Positions 20,557 to 26,956 of a DNA stretch of 34,343 nucleotides are shown in pieces. Every line of letters starts with the position of its first letter. The first letter of the stretch is position 1. The notes under the pieces were generated by a model. That model did not search any database and had not been told where the DNA came from. It was given only the letters and a program-made list of their open reading frames with translations. The DNA is from a virus. The position numbers and the translations under genes were made by a program. The DNA lies in IMG/VR virus record IMGVR_UViG_3300025536_000031, positions 1 through 34,343 of that record. The stretch is one strand, 5' to 3'.

Positions 20557-21999
20557 TTAGTTGATCTTGAAACCCGTTATCCGTGTGAAGGTGCTAGCCA
20601 ACTTTTCTAGGTTGCGGTCTGAATCCTTGGCAACCTTCAATTGTTCATCATTTGTCTTTTGCAACTTTTCCTGCCAGCCACCACCCGAGCGGTTTGTTAA
20701 TTCGGCCAACATTGCATCAGCACTGCCGAATTCGGCGGCTGCCCCCAACTTGGTTTCAAAATCACCCTGTAAATCACGTTGGTCTTTCTTCTCGAATGGA
20801 TTGCTCTTGAACATTCCAAGATCATTGGCGAGTGAGCCAGCGCCCTTGACGGCATCCCATATGCCTTTGCCCAATGCAGTGGCCGTGTTGCCTTGTCCCC
20901 CAAGCATCCCCTTGGCATTGTCAAAGATGCCTTTGATGCCCTCGAAAGGCTTGAACATATTTTCTTGTGCTTTTTTCTCTTCGGTTGCTTTGGCCTTGGC
21001 TGCATCCCGTTCTTTCTTGGCCGTGCCATCCCAATGATTCTTGGCTTTCTCCATTGATTCATCAGCAGACTTATCGAGCGAATCCACCACGGCTTTCAAT
21101 GTTGAGGTAATATCCACATCACCACCAAGAGCGTTGATTACACTTTCTGCGCCGCTCGCAAGATCGTAGACAAGATGGACAACCTGCCCCAAGCCTTTCA
21201 CAAGCAAGGCTTGGACTAAGAACCAACCTGCCTTGATCGTGTCAAAGGTGGCTTCAATCTTGCTGCCGAACCCTTCACCGCTTTTTGCCCAACTGATGAT
21301 ATCCTCGGTCATACTGGCGAGAATGGGAGCAATGTTGATGGCAAGTTGATTCTTCATCGCTTCCCACAACAGTTTGGCTTTGTCCAAGCTATCGTTGAAA
21401 CCGCCCATCGCTTCGGCATCCACTTGGGAAACAGTGAAGCCAAGTTTTTCTGCTTCGGCGGCAGTGTCGGCAATGAACCCTTTACCGTTTTGGAAAATCT
21501 GCATTAAGTCGCCAGCACCTTTGCCGAAGATGGCAACGGCTGCGGCTGCCTGATCGGCAGGGTTTTTGATCTTGTTCAACGCACCAGCAATTTCGGTGAA
21601 CTGTGCATCAGGTGTGAGTTTCTTCAACTTGGCAAGGTCCAAACCGATCTTGGAAAAAGCGTTGTCTTTATCACCGTTTGCTTTGCCAAGATTGAGTTGC
21701 ATTTTTTGCAGAGCGGCTTGCATACTCTCGGCGCTTGAACCCGCTAGTTGTGCTGTGTAATTCAGCTTGCCCAATGCTTCGGTGGTGATGGAAAGTTTGG
21801 TGGCAGTGTCGGCCAACTGGTCGATGGCATTCACTTGATCCAAGATGCCTTTGAGGGCAGCACCAGCCCCGATGGCAGCACCTAAGCCCAACAAGGCACC
21901 TTTGGCAGTGCCTAACCCGCCCACGAACGATTTGAGCGTGCCTGATGCTTTGTTTAGACCTGCATTGAATGCGCCTGAATTAACTTTCAGACCTAGCAC
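20557..21999 (-). CDS. Tail tape measure protein
   Basis: 480 aa from GTG 21999. Typical start GLKVNSGAFNAGLNKASGTLKSF with Gly/Ala helix GALLGLGAAIGAGAALKG, then AIDQLADTATKLSITTEALGKL and long helices to the end. The extended N-terminus (A)TIGNIVLGLKV fits tape measure starts MATIG..., which would need an ATT start at 22020 with GAGG six bases upstream. GTG 21999 also has AGGG ahead, so both are open. At 1.5 Å per residue the tail would be about 70 nm. Confidence 0.88.
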   Translation of the reverse strand: MLGLKVNSGAFNAGLNKASGTLKSFVGGLGTAKGALLGLGAAIGAGAALKGILDQVNAIDQLADTATKLSITTEALGKLNYTAQLAGSSAESMQAALQKMQLNLGKANGDKDNAFSKIGLDLAKLKKLTPDAQFTEIAGALNKIKNPADQAAAAVAIFGKGAGDLMQIFQNGKGFIADTAAEAEKLGFTVSQVDAEAMGGFNDSLDKAKLLWEAMKNQLAINIAPILASMTEDIISWAKSGEGFGSKIEATFDTIKAGWFLVQALLVKGLGQVVHLVYDLASGAESVINALGGDVDITSTLKAVVDSLDKSADESMEKAKNHWDGTAKKERDAAKAKATEEKKAQENMFKPFEGIKGIFDNAKGMLGGQGNTATALGKGIWDAVKGAGSLANDLGMFKSNPFEKKDQRDLQGDFETKLGAAAEFGSADAMLAELTNRSGGGWQEKLQKTNDEQLKVAKDSDRNLEKLASTFTRITGFKIN

Positions 22000-22019
22000 T
22001 ATATTCCCTATCGTAGCAA

Positions 22020-22046
22020 TAACACACCTCGTTTGTTGATGTGTTA
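22020..22046 (-). promoter_or_regulatory. 5' hairpin of the tape measure message
   Basis: Minus strand TAACACATC / GGTGTGTTA, 9 bp with one G-U pair, just after TACATA. The right arm contains part of GAGGTG, the ribosome site for the possible ATT start. Confidence 0.5.
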
Positions 22047-22050
22047 TGTA
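22045..22050 (-). promoter_or_regulatory. TANATA element (TACATA)
   Basis: Minus-strand TTATACATAACAC directly before the 5' hairpin. Same TACATAAC + hairpin arrangement as upstream of the tail tube gene (23994-23999). Confidence 0.5.
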
Positions 22051-22095
22051 TAAATCTGCCTTTCAAAAAAGTGTGTATGTGGCTAAGTTATAGGG

Positions 22096-22701
22096 ATGAT
22101 CCAAATTAAAGTTGAAATGTTGACGTTGGGCGAAATTAAAGACACCAGATTGAAAAGCAATTCTCTGGTGGTCTGTAAATGCGAGTGTGGAAAAGAAAAG
22201 TTGATTAGGTGGCACGATATCCAACGTGGGCATTGCACAAGTTGCGGTTGTAAGCGACATAAGCCATTCAATAAAACCCACGGCCAAAGTGGCACGAAAA
22301 CCTATACAACCTGGAAAGGTATGCGGCAGCGTTGCAACAATCCCAACTGTGAAGCATTTCCAGACTATGGCGGCAGGGGAATTAAGGTTTGCCCCCGTTG
22401 GGATTCTTTTGAGGCATTCTTAAAAGATGTGGGCGAGATACCAAAAGGGATGGAAATTGACCGAATTAACAATGATGGCAATTACGAACCTGGAAATGTG
22501 CGGATTGTCAAACGCAAAGTGAATATCAACAACACGTCCAGAAACCGCTATTTGGAAATCGACGGGCAGACCAAGACGCTTGCCGAGTGGTGCGAACAAT
22601 TCGGAATCAAATATATGATTGCCTTTGATCGGCTCGCCAGTGGATGGGATGCAAAGAAAGCGTTGACTGAGCCGGTAGCCCACAGGCGCAAACGCAAATA
22701 A
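22096..22701 (+). CDS. HNH/AP2-type homing endonuclease, opposite strand to tail genes
   Basis: 201 aa. N-terminal Cys set (CKCECGKEKL, CTSCGC); HNH core YTTWKGMRQRCNN, YGGRGIKVCPRW, DRINNDGNYEPGNVRIV; C-terminal NUMOD-like EIDGQTKTLAEWCEQFGI with RLASGWDAKKALT. It is transcribed against the tail operon, between the chaperone and tape measure genes. That placement, with its own shared terminator, fits insertion of a mobile endonuclease. Confidence 0.88.
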   Translation: MIQIKVEMLTLGEIKDTRLKSNSLVVCKCECGKEKLIRWHDIQRGHCTSCGCKRHKPFNKTHGQSGTKTYTTWKGMRQRCNNPNCEAFPDYGGRGIKVCPRWDSFEAFLKDVGEIPKGMEIDRINNDGNYEPGNVRIVKRKVNINNTSRNRYLEIDGQTKTLAEWCEQFGIKYMIAFDRLASGWDAKKALTEPVAHRRKRK

Positions 22702-22702
22702 A

Positions 22703-22726
22703 AAAAGCCACATCACTGTGGCTTTT
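22703..22726. terminator. Shared bidirectional terminator
   Basis: AAAAGCCACA / TGTGGCTTTT hairpin with T runs on both strands. It lies at the convergent ends of the endonuclease gene and the second tail chaperone ORF. Confidence 0.8.
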
Positions 22727-23012
22727 GCTTCTCTTGTTTCAATCGTGCCATTTCGGCGTGGCTCTTGGCGATGGCCTTGAATTTTTCAAGTGTCTGCCTA
22801 TCTTTCTCTGGATTGTAAACTTTGCGTTTGATTACAGGCATGAAATCTTCAATAGCGAATTTCTGTTTGCCTTGCGTGGCTTGTAAAGCAATCCACATTG
22901 CAATAATAGCGGTCTGTCGCCATTCGTCCCCAAACGGTTCTAGGTTGTGGAATGCCATCCATTCCCTTAGTTCGATGCCGTCCATTCGGTCTAGCAATTC
23001 TTTCCTTGTCAT
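22713..23012 (-). CDS. Tail assembly chaperone, second ORF (gpT-like part)
   Basis: 99 aa when read alone from ATG 23012. MTRKELLDRMDGIELREWMAFHNLEPFGDEW is typical of the DUF4035-type chaperone part. It has no ribosome site. The frame is open back to the slippery site at 23066-23072 and would add 18 residues before Met. The C-terminus is a charged helix. Most likely made only as the C-terminal part of a fusion with the gene at 23063-23410. Confidence 0.82.
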   Translation of the reverse strand: MTRKELLDRMDGIELREWMAFHNLEPFGDEWRQTAIIAMWIALQATQGKQKFAIEDFMPVIKRKVYNPEKDRQTLEKFKAIAKSHAEMARLKQEKQKPQ

Positions 23013-23062
23013 TTTTAAGTGTCCCGCTAGTCGGAAAGTAAATTTTCTAAACGGGTCACTTG

Positions 23063-23410
23063 CTAGTTTTTTTCAAGTGTCTCAACATTATCAACACCAG
23101 CGGGCGCATTCAGTTTGCGAATAGCGGCCATAATCTTAGGAAAGGTGTTGGCTGCCTTATCGCCCAACCAATCTGCATCATTGTCGGTGAACAAGGCATT
23201 GCCGGTTTCATCACACGTTGAATAGATAACCAACTTCACAGGATCGGTGGCGGCATCGTTTGGATTGTTCAACACCCACTGTAGTTGCCTAACCGATAGC
23301 GGTTTCACATAAACGATCCCGCCCCATTCTGCTGTTAGATCAACCTCGACTAGTTGCCGATCATTGGCATTCTTGATTGCCTGAATATCCAAGCATTTCT
23401 TTTCACTCAT
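23063..23410 (-). CDS. Tail assembly chaperone, first ORF (gpG-like)
   Basis: 115 aa. LTAEWGGIVYVKPLSVRQLQWVLNNPN, then PVKLVIYSTCDETGNALFTDNDADWLGDKAANTFPKIMAAIRKLN matches siphovirus gpG-type tail assembly chaperones. TTGGAGACAA precedes the ATG. The last codons contain the slippery heptamer, and a -1 shift enters the downstream frame to give a 232-aa fusion (115 + 117). Both products assist tape-measure-directed tail assembly in lambda-like phages. Confidence 0.87.
   Translation of the reverse strand: MSEKKCLDIQAIKNANDRQLVEVDLTAEWGGIVYVKPLSVRQLQWVLNNPNDAATDPVKLVIYSTCDETGNALFTDNDADWLGDKAANTFPKIMAAIRKLNAPAGVDNVETLEKN
23066..23072 (-). other. Programmed -1 frameshift site A AAA AAC
   Basis: Classic X XXY YYZ heptamer in the 0 frame (codons AAA, AAC then stop TAG). 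After a -1 shift the frame reads LASDPFRKFTFRLAGHLK then MTRKELLDRM with no stop until 22713. Position, order and family fit the conserved frameshift of lambda gpG/gpGT. Confidence 0.87.
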
Positions 23411-23555
23411 TTGTCTCCAAGGTTTTCAAATAGGATTGCAGCATCTTTAGATGTGCAAACCACACGGTCAATTCGGCCTTATCCATAGCCAACAGTTTCT
23501 TGGTTGAGATGTTCATATGTTTTGACATTTCACGCCTTATTGTGTTGCTATCCAT
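23403..23555 (-). CDS. Small helical protein between tail tube and chaperone genes
   Basis: 50 aa (MDSNTIRREMSKHMNISTKKLL...). TTGGAGTC precedes the ATG at 23555; its stop overlaps the chaperone start region. The helix LTVWFAHLKMLQSYLKTLE is amphipathic. A longer frame to 23687 overlaps the tail tube gene and is rejected. Function unknown. Confidence 0.66.
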   Translation of the reverse strand: MDSNTIRREMSKHMNISTKKLLAMDKAELTVWFAHLKMLQSYLKTLETNE

Positions 23556-23565
23556 CAGACTCCAA

Positions 23566-23964
23566 TTACGGTGTGATCGAAATAGCACCAGTGGTGCGAA
23601 TCTTGCACGATGCAGAAACAACGCCTTCAACCTCAACGCCTGAAAGGGCAAACTCGGTGAAGAAACCACTAAAGCCATACGTGGCATCGCCCGTGTCGTT
23701 GAAAGTCAACGTGAACGGCACAACGGCAGGTGTGGTCATCAAAGTGGTGACGCTGGCAATCGTTGCCGTGGCAGGATCGTAATGCAAATCAAAGCTAACG
23801 GTGCCGCCCTCGGCAATCGTCGGCAAAAATGTTTTCCACGAATCGCCTAGATCGGTGGTTTCAACTTCGCCTACAGTCCAGCCATCCAATCCAATATTGA
23901 AAATCTGCCCGATTGGTGTTGCAGAAATTGCTAGGGTTGCCCCTGCGCCGATAAATTCAGCCAT
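23566..23964 (-). CDS. Major tail tube protein
   Basis: 132 aa. GWTVGEVETTDLGDSWKTFLPTIAEGGTVSFDLHYDPA is characteristic of lambda gpV-like tail tube proteins, followed by VPFTLTFNDTGDATYGFSGFFTEFALSGVEVEGVVSASCKIRTTGAI. A 9-bp hairpin at the 5' end holds GGAG, with ATG 8 bases after it. TACATA precedes the hairpin. High expression expected. Confidence 0.85.
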   Translation of the reverse strand: MAEFIGAGATLAISATPIGQIFNIGLDGWTVGEVETTDLGDSWKTFLPTIAEGGTVSFDLHYDPATATIASVTTLMTTPAVVPFTLTFNDTGDATYGFSGFFTEFALSGVEVEGVVSASCKIRTTGAISITP

Positions 23965-23969
23965 GAAAA

Positions 23970-23995
23970 TAACTCCAAGAAAGTGTTTGGAGTTA
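23970..23995 (-). promoter_or_regulatory. 5' hairpin of the tail tube message
   Basis: Minus strand TAACTCCAA / TTGGAGTTA, 9 perfect pairs with 8-base loop, directly after TACATA and enclosing the ribosome site GGAG. A stem at the very 5' end would protect the message and gate translation. Confidence 0.55.
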
Positions 23996-23999
23996 TGTA
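23994..23999 (-). promoter_or_regulatory. TANATA element (TACATA) of tail tube gene
   Basis: Minus-strand GAATACATAACTCC, with the 5' hairpin starting in its last base pair. No terminator sits between the DUF3168 gene end (24018) and this element. Confidence 0.5.
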
Positions 24000-24017
24000 T
24001 TCAGGCTGCCGCATTTT

Positions 24018-24794
24018 TTACTTTGAGAATGTCTTGATCCTGATAACCCGGTGAAACACCCACCTATCGCTTGCGTCTGCTGGCGGCTCGGGCAAATCAA
24101 ATGAATCAAGAATCAAAACGTTCAAAATCCTCAATCCTTCAATGGTGTCCCGATAGGTATCCAAAGCATCCTCTATGGCATTACCAATGGTCACACTCTC
24201 GTCATAATCAAAACTAAAGACGTGGATGTTTATCAAATCCTCGGTGATCCCTATTGGCCCCTGTAGATCGTGGCGGGTTTCACTGGACACCACCTGATAA
24301 TCAATGAACGGCAAAGCCCTGCCCTGCCGAACTACATTGGGATAAACCCGAGCGGCTGCAATGGTCGCATCATCCAACAGGATCGAACGGATAGCCTCTT
24401 GAATCGTGTAAGTGGCAAATTCCCAATTGACGTTGTTTTGATCGTCGCCACTGTCTGTGGCATAGATGGTTGAGCCGCCAGAGGCATCGGAATAGGCCAC
24501 GTTGACGAATGACGCTGCGCCCGTGCCTGCCACGGTCAAGGTCCATGCCTCAGAGGCAGATAAATCCAAAGGGCTGTCGTCTATGCCGTCAAAGGTGAAG
24601 GTGCCCGAAACCGTCCAGGTTGATCCGTTAAACGATTCCGTGGCAAAGGTAACGCCCTCACTGGCGGTCAAATCGCCCGTGATATCCCAAGTGGAATCCG
24701 CCAAAACCGATGTGCCGCCAACAAAAGAAACATCCTCGGTGACGGTTAGTGTCTCGCCAGTAACATCAAAATCATCGTTTATCGTGAAAGTCAT
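24018..24794 (-). CDS. DUF3168-like tail terminator with N-terminal beta domain
   Basis: 258 aa. Residues 1-125 form strand repeats (LTVTEDVSFVGGTSVLADSTWDIT, GVTFATESFNGSTWTVSGTFTFDG). Residues 128-258 match the DUF3168 tail terminator type: EAIRSILLDDATIAAARVYPNVV, LPFIDYQVVSSET, LINIHVFSFDYDESVTIGNAIEDALDTYRDT. Position between the gp10-like and tail tube genes is normal for this family. The N-terminal extension may decorate the tail-head joint. The ATG has no ribosome site; TAAATA ends 4 bases before. Confidence 0.82.
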   Translation of the reverse strand: MTFTINDDFDVTGETLTVTEDVSFVGGTSVLADSTWDITGDLTASEGVTFATESFNGSTWTVSGTFTFDGIDDSPLDLSASEAWTLTVAGTGAASFVNVAYSDASGGSTIYATDSGDDQNNVNWEFATYTIQEAIRSILLDDATIAAARVYPNVVRQGRALPFIDYQVVSSETRHDLQGPIGITEDLINIHVFSFDYDESVTIGNAIEDALDTYRDTIEGLRILNVLILDSFDLPEPPADASDRWVFHRVIRIKTFSK

Positions 24795-24798
24795 ACGC

Positions 24799-24804
24799 TA
24801 TTTA
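24799..24804 (-). promoter_or_regulatory. TANATA element (TAAATA), candidate late promoter
   Basis: Minus-strand TTGCTAAATAGCGT then ATG, downstream of the terminator at 24824-24854. Spacing of 4 bases to the start codon. Confidence 0.55.
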
Positions 24805-24823
24805 GCAATGCAGACAAACAAAA

Positions 24824-24854
24824 AAGCCTGCCCGGAAATGCAACGGGCAGGCTT
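24824..24854 (-). terminator. Terminator after the gp10-like gene
   Basis: 11-bp stem AAGCCTGCCCG / CGGGCAGGCTT with a T run on the minus strand, directly before the TAAATA element of the next gene. Confidence 0.88.
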
Positions 24855-24883
24855 ATCATTTAGGAGGTCAAACAATGACCATC

Positions 24884-25300
24884 CTATTTAGTCGAGTCTT
24901 TTACAATTTTGTCGATGCCTTGTCTGATGGCATCCTCGGTTTGCTTCGCCACTTGTTCTTTCTTGTTGTCAAAAGCCTGTTGCATATAGCCCTGTGGTGG
25001 CTGTTTGCTGGTGCCGAATTCCACCATTGCGGCATAAAAAGTTTCGCCCTTGAAATTACCTTCCCCAATTTCAGCCGTGGCGCTTGCGATGCCTTTTCTG
25101 AATTTGGTTTTGATCTTCACACTGGCAGCCAATGCGCCCGTGTCTTGTGGTGCTGTCTTTTCAATTTCCTCTTTGAGAACCTTGGCACCATCACGGCAAG
25201 CCTTGCGAACCACCTTTTTTGCTAGTTTTGGCTCTAGCTCTTTCAGTGCTTTTTCAATTTGCTTGCCGCCTGTGACCTTTACCGAAAAAAATGCTGGCAA
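24884..25300 (-). CDS. HK97 gp10-like head-tail joining protein
   Basis: 138 aa. KALKELEPKLAKKVVRKACRDGAKVLKEEIEKTAPQDTGALAASVKIK is the HK97 gp10 pattern, with FYAAMVEFGTSKQPPQGYMQQAFD further on. TTG 25300, one base after the upstream stop and preceded by GGAAC, gives MPAFFSVKVTGG and removes the overlap. A GTG at 25318 is an alternative. Next to the adaptor and terminator genes as usual. Confidence 0.86.
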   Translation of the reverse strand: MPAFFSVKVTGGKQIEKALKELEPKLAKKVVRKACRDGAKVLKEEIEKTAPQDTGALAASVKIKTKFRKGIASATAEIGEGNFKGETFYAAMVEFGTSKQPPQGYMQQAFDNKKEQVAKQTEDAIRQGIDKIVKDSTK

Positions 25301-25301
25301 T

Positions 25302-25625
25302 CTAGTTCCGTTCCACACAAAGCAAAGTCAACTTTTCGTTCTCTTCCATTTCGTCAATGATGCTTTGAATGTAAAAATATCTTCCTTTGTAGACCAAACG
25401 CTGGTCTGCCCTCACGCCACCTCTAAACCTGATGATTACTTGGTGGCTTGTTTCGGCGTGCTGTTGATTGGCTTGGATTGTCTCTCTAGCCGATAGAGGT
25501 TTAATCTCTGCCCACAGACCGCTTGCCACAGTCAGCCACGTTTCAATGGCTTCACCAAACGTGTCTTGCACTGTGTATGCTTGTTGCAAGTCAACTTGCT
25601 TATTGAGGTCGCCCGCATTTATCAA
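25302..25625 (-). CDS. Head-tail adaptor (head closure) protein
   Basis: 107 aa. INAGDLNKQVDLQQAYTVQDTFGEAIETWLTVASGLWAEIKPLSARE is the pattern of phage head-tail joining proteins (SPP1 gp16-like). TTG 25625 overlaps the upstream stop as TTGA, with AAGGG upstream; ATG 25649 is the longer option with a weak site. The C-terminus RADQRLVYKGRYFYIQSIIDEMEENEKLTLLCVE fits the family. Confidence 0.84.
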   Translation of the reverse strand: MINAGDLNKQVDLQQAYTVQDTFGEAIETWLTVASGLWAEIKPLSARETIQANQQHAETSHQVIIRFRGGVRADQRLVYKGRYFYIQSIIDEMEENEKLTLLCVERN

Positions 25626-26542
25626 CTTGTGAAACCCTTCAATTTCCAAAGACCCATATCTAGCTGCCGTCTGATGCAGTTGAGGGCATTTTGATCCATG
25701 CTGCCCTCACGGCTCTGATGCAATAAACCCGCCTTCATCAGAATTGCGTTGCGGGTGAATTCTGGTATGTTATTCACGCTGCTATATCCAGCAATGAAAT
25801 CAATGTGGATGCTACCTGGACGGCACAGAGCATTCGGGAACGTGCTGCCGTGCGCCGGATAAACCACGCCATTGACCAATTCATATTCCGCTGAATCCAA
25901 GGTCTGCCGAACATTGTTGGTGTCCAGATAAGTTATCTCATCTATTTCTTGAACTGGCCTAACCATCAAATCCATTCCACAGGCTTGCCAATAGTCGGCA
26001 TTCAATCTGACTGTTTGTTCAATGATCTTGCGGGATTGATGCTCTTCGGCCTCTAGCGTGGCTGTGGCAATGAAGGATGTTAAAAGGGCATCTTCAACGG
26101 ATTGAAGCGATGCGAGTTGCACATCAACAGAGAAAGAGCAAGCGTTGGCCGTTACGGTTGCCACGGCACGGATAAACGGCAACTCGCCTGCATAGTCAAT
26201 CTGATAAGTTGCATTGTCATTCGCTGTGGTGATCGTGGTAAAACTGCCGTCCGTTACATCCGTCCAACCACTTGAACCTGTAAGGCTTTCTTGAATCTTG
26301 ACGGCAACCGTGCCTGCCGCCCCACACGATCCCGCATTGACCACAACGGTTGCTGTTGATGTGGATACATCAACGGCACTGCCCTCTAGGCTATAGCTGG
26401 CGGCTGTGCTGTGCGATGCAGGCACGATGGTTTGGGCCACGGTAAAAGCATCTTCCGTAACATCCAAACGAAGATGGGCTTTCAACTCGTTGAGCGTTAC
26501 GGGATACGATTCAGGCGCTTCAATGATTTCTAGGTAGTTCAT
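25622..26542 (-). CDS. Head-tail connector with an inserted beta-domain
   Basis: 306 aa. The ends match the gp6/phiE125 gp8-type connector: PVTLNELKAHLRLDVTED at 14-31 and DALLTSFIATATLEAEEHQSRKIIEQT at 151-178, with NAILMKAGLLHQSRE. Between them, residues about 33-147 form a separate beta domain (TVVVNAGSCGAAGTVAVKIQESLTGSSGWTDVT, YQIDYAGELPFIRAVATVTAN) like phage decoration/VIRAL Ig domains. Start ATG 26542 is preceded by CTAGATATCCGT, a TANATA element, and lacks a ribosome site. Confidence 0.82.
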   Translation of the reverse strand: MNYLEIIEAPESYPVTLNELKAHLRLDVTEDAFTVAQTIVPASHSTAASYSLEGSAVDVSTSTATVVVNAGSCGAAGTVAVKIQESLTGSSGWTDVTDGSFTTITTANDNATYQIDYAGELPFIRAVATVTANACSFSVDVQLASLQSVEDALLTSFIATATLEAEEHQSRKIIEQTVRLNADYWQACGMDLMVRPVQEIDEITYLDTNNVRQTLDSAEYELVNGVVYPAHGSTFPNALCRPGSIHIDFIAGYSSVNNIPEFTRNAILMKAGLLHQSREGSMDQNALNCIRRQLDMGLWKLKGFTS

Positions 26543-26547
26543 ACGGA

Positions 26548-26553
26548 TATCTA
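26548..26553 (-). promoter_or_regulatory. TANATA element (TAGATA)
   Basis: Minus-strand ACTAGATATCCGT then ATG. Includes the stop codon TAG of the upstream gene and lies 5 bases before the connector start. Confidence 0.5.
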
Positions 26554-26745
26554 GTTGTTGGCAGGCTGATTTGTTTGCCACTCGTTGTTGTAATACTCTA
26601 GGGCAACCAACTGATCGCTTGTTGTAAACACGGGCTGCCCGTCTTTGTAGAATTCAAACTCTGTGTGGTCGTCGCCAAAATGGCATCGGTAGAACGTGCC
26701 ATCGTTGCTCTTAAACGCCTCAACTCTTTTGTCTGCATCACTCAT
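26551..26745 (-). CDS. Small hypothetical protein
   Basis: 64 aa, soluble and acidic (GTFYRCHFGDDHTEFEFYKDGQPVFTTSD). The ATG overlaps the stop of the propeller gene (TAATG) and the 3' end of the 72-aa gene. The phrase TFYRCHFGDDHTEF resembles short beta proteins but no family is recognised. Position between head genes suggests a virion part or assembly factor. Confidence 0.68.
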   Translation of the reverse strand: MSDADKRVEAFKSNDGTFYRCHFGDDHTEFEFYKDGQPVFTTSDQLVALEYYNNEWQTNQPANN

Positions 26746-26956
26746 TATTCTTCGCCTTTCGCTGTTTGTTCTGCTTCAACGTGGCTTGTTCCACTGTCTT
26801 TTGCATGGCGGCTGTTTCGGTTGGCTCTTGCACTAGCACTGCTTCGCCCTTTGCCAACCACCTTAGTGCCTCTGGAAACTTTTCCGTGTCCACTATCGCC
26901 CCTCTCGGGAAGGCATAGTTGATCCCCGCTATCGACGTTTTCAATCTGACTTTCAT
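26738..26956 (-). CDS. Small phage head-region protein overlapping the propeller gene
   Basis: 72 aa. MKVRLKTSIAGINYAFPRGAIVDTEKFPEALRWLAKGEAVLV follows a small protein found between capsid and connector genes of siphoviruses (MKV.L..SIAG...F..G..V....A..L...G.A). GTGGAG TTAT precedes the ATG. It lies in another frame inside the 3' end of the propeller gene for about 210 bases. Confidence 0.72.
   Translation of the reverse strand: MKVRLKTSIAGINYAFPRGAIVDTEKFPEALRWLAKGEAVLVQEPTETAAMQKTVEQATLKQNKQRKAKNNE

Noticed and set aside
23556-23687. Extension of the 50-aa gene to 23687
   Set aside because: It overlaps the tail tube gene in another frame; ATG 23555 has a good ribosome site.
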